Assembly (NCBI GenBank): GCA_002315275.1
Contig: DCGN01000162.1
Span: forward strand, 9,456 to 25,558
DNA: 16,103 bases
Source: Clostridiales bacterium UBA1777
GTDB taxonomy: Bacteria; Bacillota; Clostridia; Oscillospirales; Oscillospiraceae
Direction of reading: 5' to 3'
How positions within the stretch are numbered: the stretch's first letter is position 1; each line of letters starts with the position of its first letter. A program made the position numbers and the translations under genes. Below the pieces are notes generated by a model. The model ran no database searches, had not been told where the DNA came from, and worked only from the letters and a program-made list of their open reading frames with translations. Of the stretch, positions 14,750 through 16,103 are shown one piece after another.

Positions 14750-14778
14750 TTGCAAGCTGGCACGGAATGTGCTATATT
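14750..14778 (+). promoter_or_regulatory. Overlapping sigma-54-like and sigma-A-like promoter of the aldehyde oxidoreductase
   Basis: Two readings share the same bases. Sigma-54: TGGCACG (14758-14764), four bases, GTGCT (14769-14773); this matches TGGCACG-N4-TTGCT except one T to G, with the GG and GC dinucleotides exactly 12 bases apart. Sigma-A: TTGCAA (14750-14755, four of six), 17 bases, TATATT (14773-14778, five of six). Either would start transcription near 14784. No enhancer-binding activator gene is in the window. Confidence 0.6.
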
Positions 14779-14829
14779 TTTAATATGCAGATATTCTGAC
14801 TGCTTTAAATTTCGAAAGGAGAACAGCAC

Positions 14830-16103
14830 ATGGCAATAAAAAAAGGCGTCTACATCATCAACGGTGTAGAACGTGTGCTCTATTCAGACACTGAAAAGGA
14901 TACTCTCGCAACGGTCCTCCGCAGAAACGGACTTACCGGCCTCAAAATCGGCTGCGGCTCCGGTCAGTGCGGCACCTGCACGATCATTGTTGACGGCGAA
15001 CCCGTCCGCTCCTGCATTAAAAAGATGAGCAAGCTCCCCGAGTACTCTGTTATCGAGACGATAGAGGGTATCGGCACCGCTTCCAACCTTCACCCGCTGC
15101 AGAAGGCATGGATCAAGTACGGCGGAGTTCAGTGTGGCTTCTGCACCACGGGCTTCATTATGTCCGCCAAGGCTCTGCTTGACAAGAATCCCAACGTCAC
15201 CCGTCAGGAAGTTCGTGATTGGTTCTCCAAGAACAATAACCTCTGCCGCTGCACCGGTTATAAGCCCCTGGTCGACGCTGTTATGGCAGCTGCTGCCGTT
15301 ATGAACGGCTCCGCTCCCGCTTCCTCCCTCGACCCCGAAACCCCCAACTGGCCCAGCATCCATACCACCAGCTATCCCCGTCCCGCTGCTCTCGGCAAGG
15401 TCATGGGTGTCACCGACTACGCAGGCGACATCGCAGGCAAGATGCCCGAAGGCATGCTCAACCTCGCTGTTAAGCTTACGGACTATGCTCATGCAAACGT
15501 CCTCAAGATAGACACCACCGAAGCAGAGAAGATGCCCGGCGTTGTCAGAGTCATCACCAACAAGGATGTCAAGGGCACGAACGATATGGGCGGCGCTCAG
15601 GGCAGCCGTTCCCTCATCAAGTCTGACCATACCTACGTTCTCATTGGCGAGGGCATGAAGGTCAGAAGAATGGGCGAGGCCATCGCTCTTGTCGCTGCAG
15701 ATACCCGCGAGCACGCCCGCGCCGCAGCAGAGAAGATCCGTGTCGAATACGAGAAGCTCCCCATTTACGACAATATCCTCGAGTCCGCTCTGCCCGATGC
15801 TATTCCCATCGTTCCGGGCGTTCCCAACCAGTTCTACTATCAGCCCGTTATCAAGGGCGATGCAGAGTCCGTGTTCGACAAGGCCGAGAAGGATGCTTCC
15901 ATCAAGGTCGTTGAGGGCGCATTCTCCGCAGGCCGTCAGCCCCATCTGTCCCTCGAGCGCGATGCCGCTCAGGCATTCTACGATGAGGACGGCACTCTCA
16001 CCGTCGTTTACAAGTTCCAGTGGGTCCACGCCGCAGCCAAGGTCCTTGCCAAGGTCGCAGGTGTTGATAAGGTCCGCTGCATAGAGGCTCCTACCGGCGC
16101 ATC
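14830..16103 (+). CDS. Molybdenum aldehyde oxidoreductase, Mop type (partial, C-terminus outside window)
   Basis: An enzyme of the xanthine oxidase family that oxidises aldehydes (or a related hydroxylation substrate) at a molybdopterin site and passes electrons through two [2Fe-2S] clusters. The frame is open for 424 codons to the window end. Residues 1-80 are the plant-ferredoxin-like domain with C42, C47, C50 and C62; 81-160 the helical domain with C102, C105, C139 and C141, in QCGFCTTGFI and CRCTGYKPLVDAVM. A linker then leads at about 185 straight into the Mo domain (YPRPAALGKVMGVTDYAGDI), with no FAD domain, as in Desulfovibrio gigas Mop, which it matches in order and spacing, including NLHPLQKAW and GRQPH. 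That enzyme has 907 residues, so about half is missing here, including the active-site Glu. AAAGGAG lies eight bases before the ATG. Codons are biased to CCC, CTC, GTC and ACC, suggesting high expression. The true substrate is unknown. Confidence 0.93.
   Translation, partial: MAIKKGVYIINGVERVLYSDTEKDTLATVLRRNGLTGLKIGCGSGQCGTCTIIVDGEPVRSCIKKMSKLPEYSVIETIEGIGTASNLHPLQKAWIKYGGVQCGFCTTGFIMSAKALLDKNPNVTRQEVRDWFSKNNNLCRCTGYKPLVDAVMAAAAVMNGSAPASSLDPETPNWPSIHTTSYPRPAALGKVMGVTDYAGDIAGKMPEGMLNLAVKLTDYAHANVLKIDTTEAEKMPGVVRVITNKDVKGTNDMGGAQGSRSLIKSDHTYVLIGEGMKVRRMGEAIALVAADTREHARAAAEKIRVEYEKLPIYDNILESALPDAIPIVPGVPNQFYYQPVIKGDAESVFDKAEKDASIKVVEGAFSAGRQPHLSLERDAAQAFYDEDGTLTVVYKFQWVHAAAKVLAKVAGVDKVRCIEAPTGA

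Noticed and set aside
14884..16029. 381-codon open frame antisense to the oxidoreductase
   Set aside because: The plus strand has all eight cluster cysteines and matches Mop throughout; the antisense product is repetitive Gly/Ala/Leu/Val sequence caused by codon bias.

Overview
The window looks like a chromosomal segment of an anaerobic Gram-positive bacterium of class Clostridia, possibly Oscillospirales. This is inferred from the ylxM-ffh-rpsP-khpA block, strong AGGAGG-type ribosome sites, sigma-A promoters with 17-base spacers, a DegV protein, a molybdenum aldehyde oxidoreductase and medium-to-high GC genes separated by AT-rich spacers. No phage, insertion sequence, CRISPR array, tRNA or rRNA was seen. 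Two genes run off the window and are partial: the large minus-strand gene on the left and the oxidoreductase on the right.

Layout. (1) 1-5097, minus: 1,699 uninterrupted codons of a cyclic beta-1,2-glucan synthase (NdvB/Cgs type; GT84, then the GH189/PF10091 domain, then the start of GH94), with its C-terminus beyond the window. (2) 5188-7594, plus: a housekeeping operon for the signal recognition particle and ribosome (ylxM, ffh, rpsP, khpA), driven by a near-perfect sigma-A promoter and closed by a strong terminator straight after khpA, where many Firmicutes would continue with rimM-trmD-rplS. (3) 7669-7904: an orphan gene for a 51-residue membrane-anchored or secreted peptide with its own terminator. 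(4) 7905-10946: a 350-base AT-rich control region with repeated motifs, then a two-gene unit encoding a small monotopic phosphoglycosyl transferase and a membrane-anchored DUF4012 protein. (5) 11004-13079: divergent degV and a WYL-domain regulator, each with a recognisable promoter. (6) 13130-14562, minus: a translationally coupled SAM methyltransferase and DUF4213/DUF364 protein. (7) 14830-end, plus: a molybdenum-containing aldehyde oxidoreductase of the Desulfovibrio gigas Mop type. It is divergent from group 6, with an upstream region that holds both a sigma-54-like and a sigma-A-like promoter.

How the genes may work together. Group 2 is protein targeting and translation. Groups 1 and 4 both point to the cell envelope: one makes a glucan, the other starts a lipid-linked glycan and carries a large extracytoplasmic protein. 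Groups 6 and 7 are adjacent and divergent; a role for the DUF364/methyltransferase pair in metal or cofactor supply for the oxidoreductase is a testable guess, not something the sequence proves.

The least explained parts are the phosphoglycosyl transferase-DUF4012 pair with its repeat-bearing leader, the methyltransferase-DUF364 pair, the orphan peptide with a possible occluded ribosome site, and the mixed sigma-54/sigma-A signature upstream of the oxidoreductase. No unmistakably new defence or mobile system was found.
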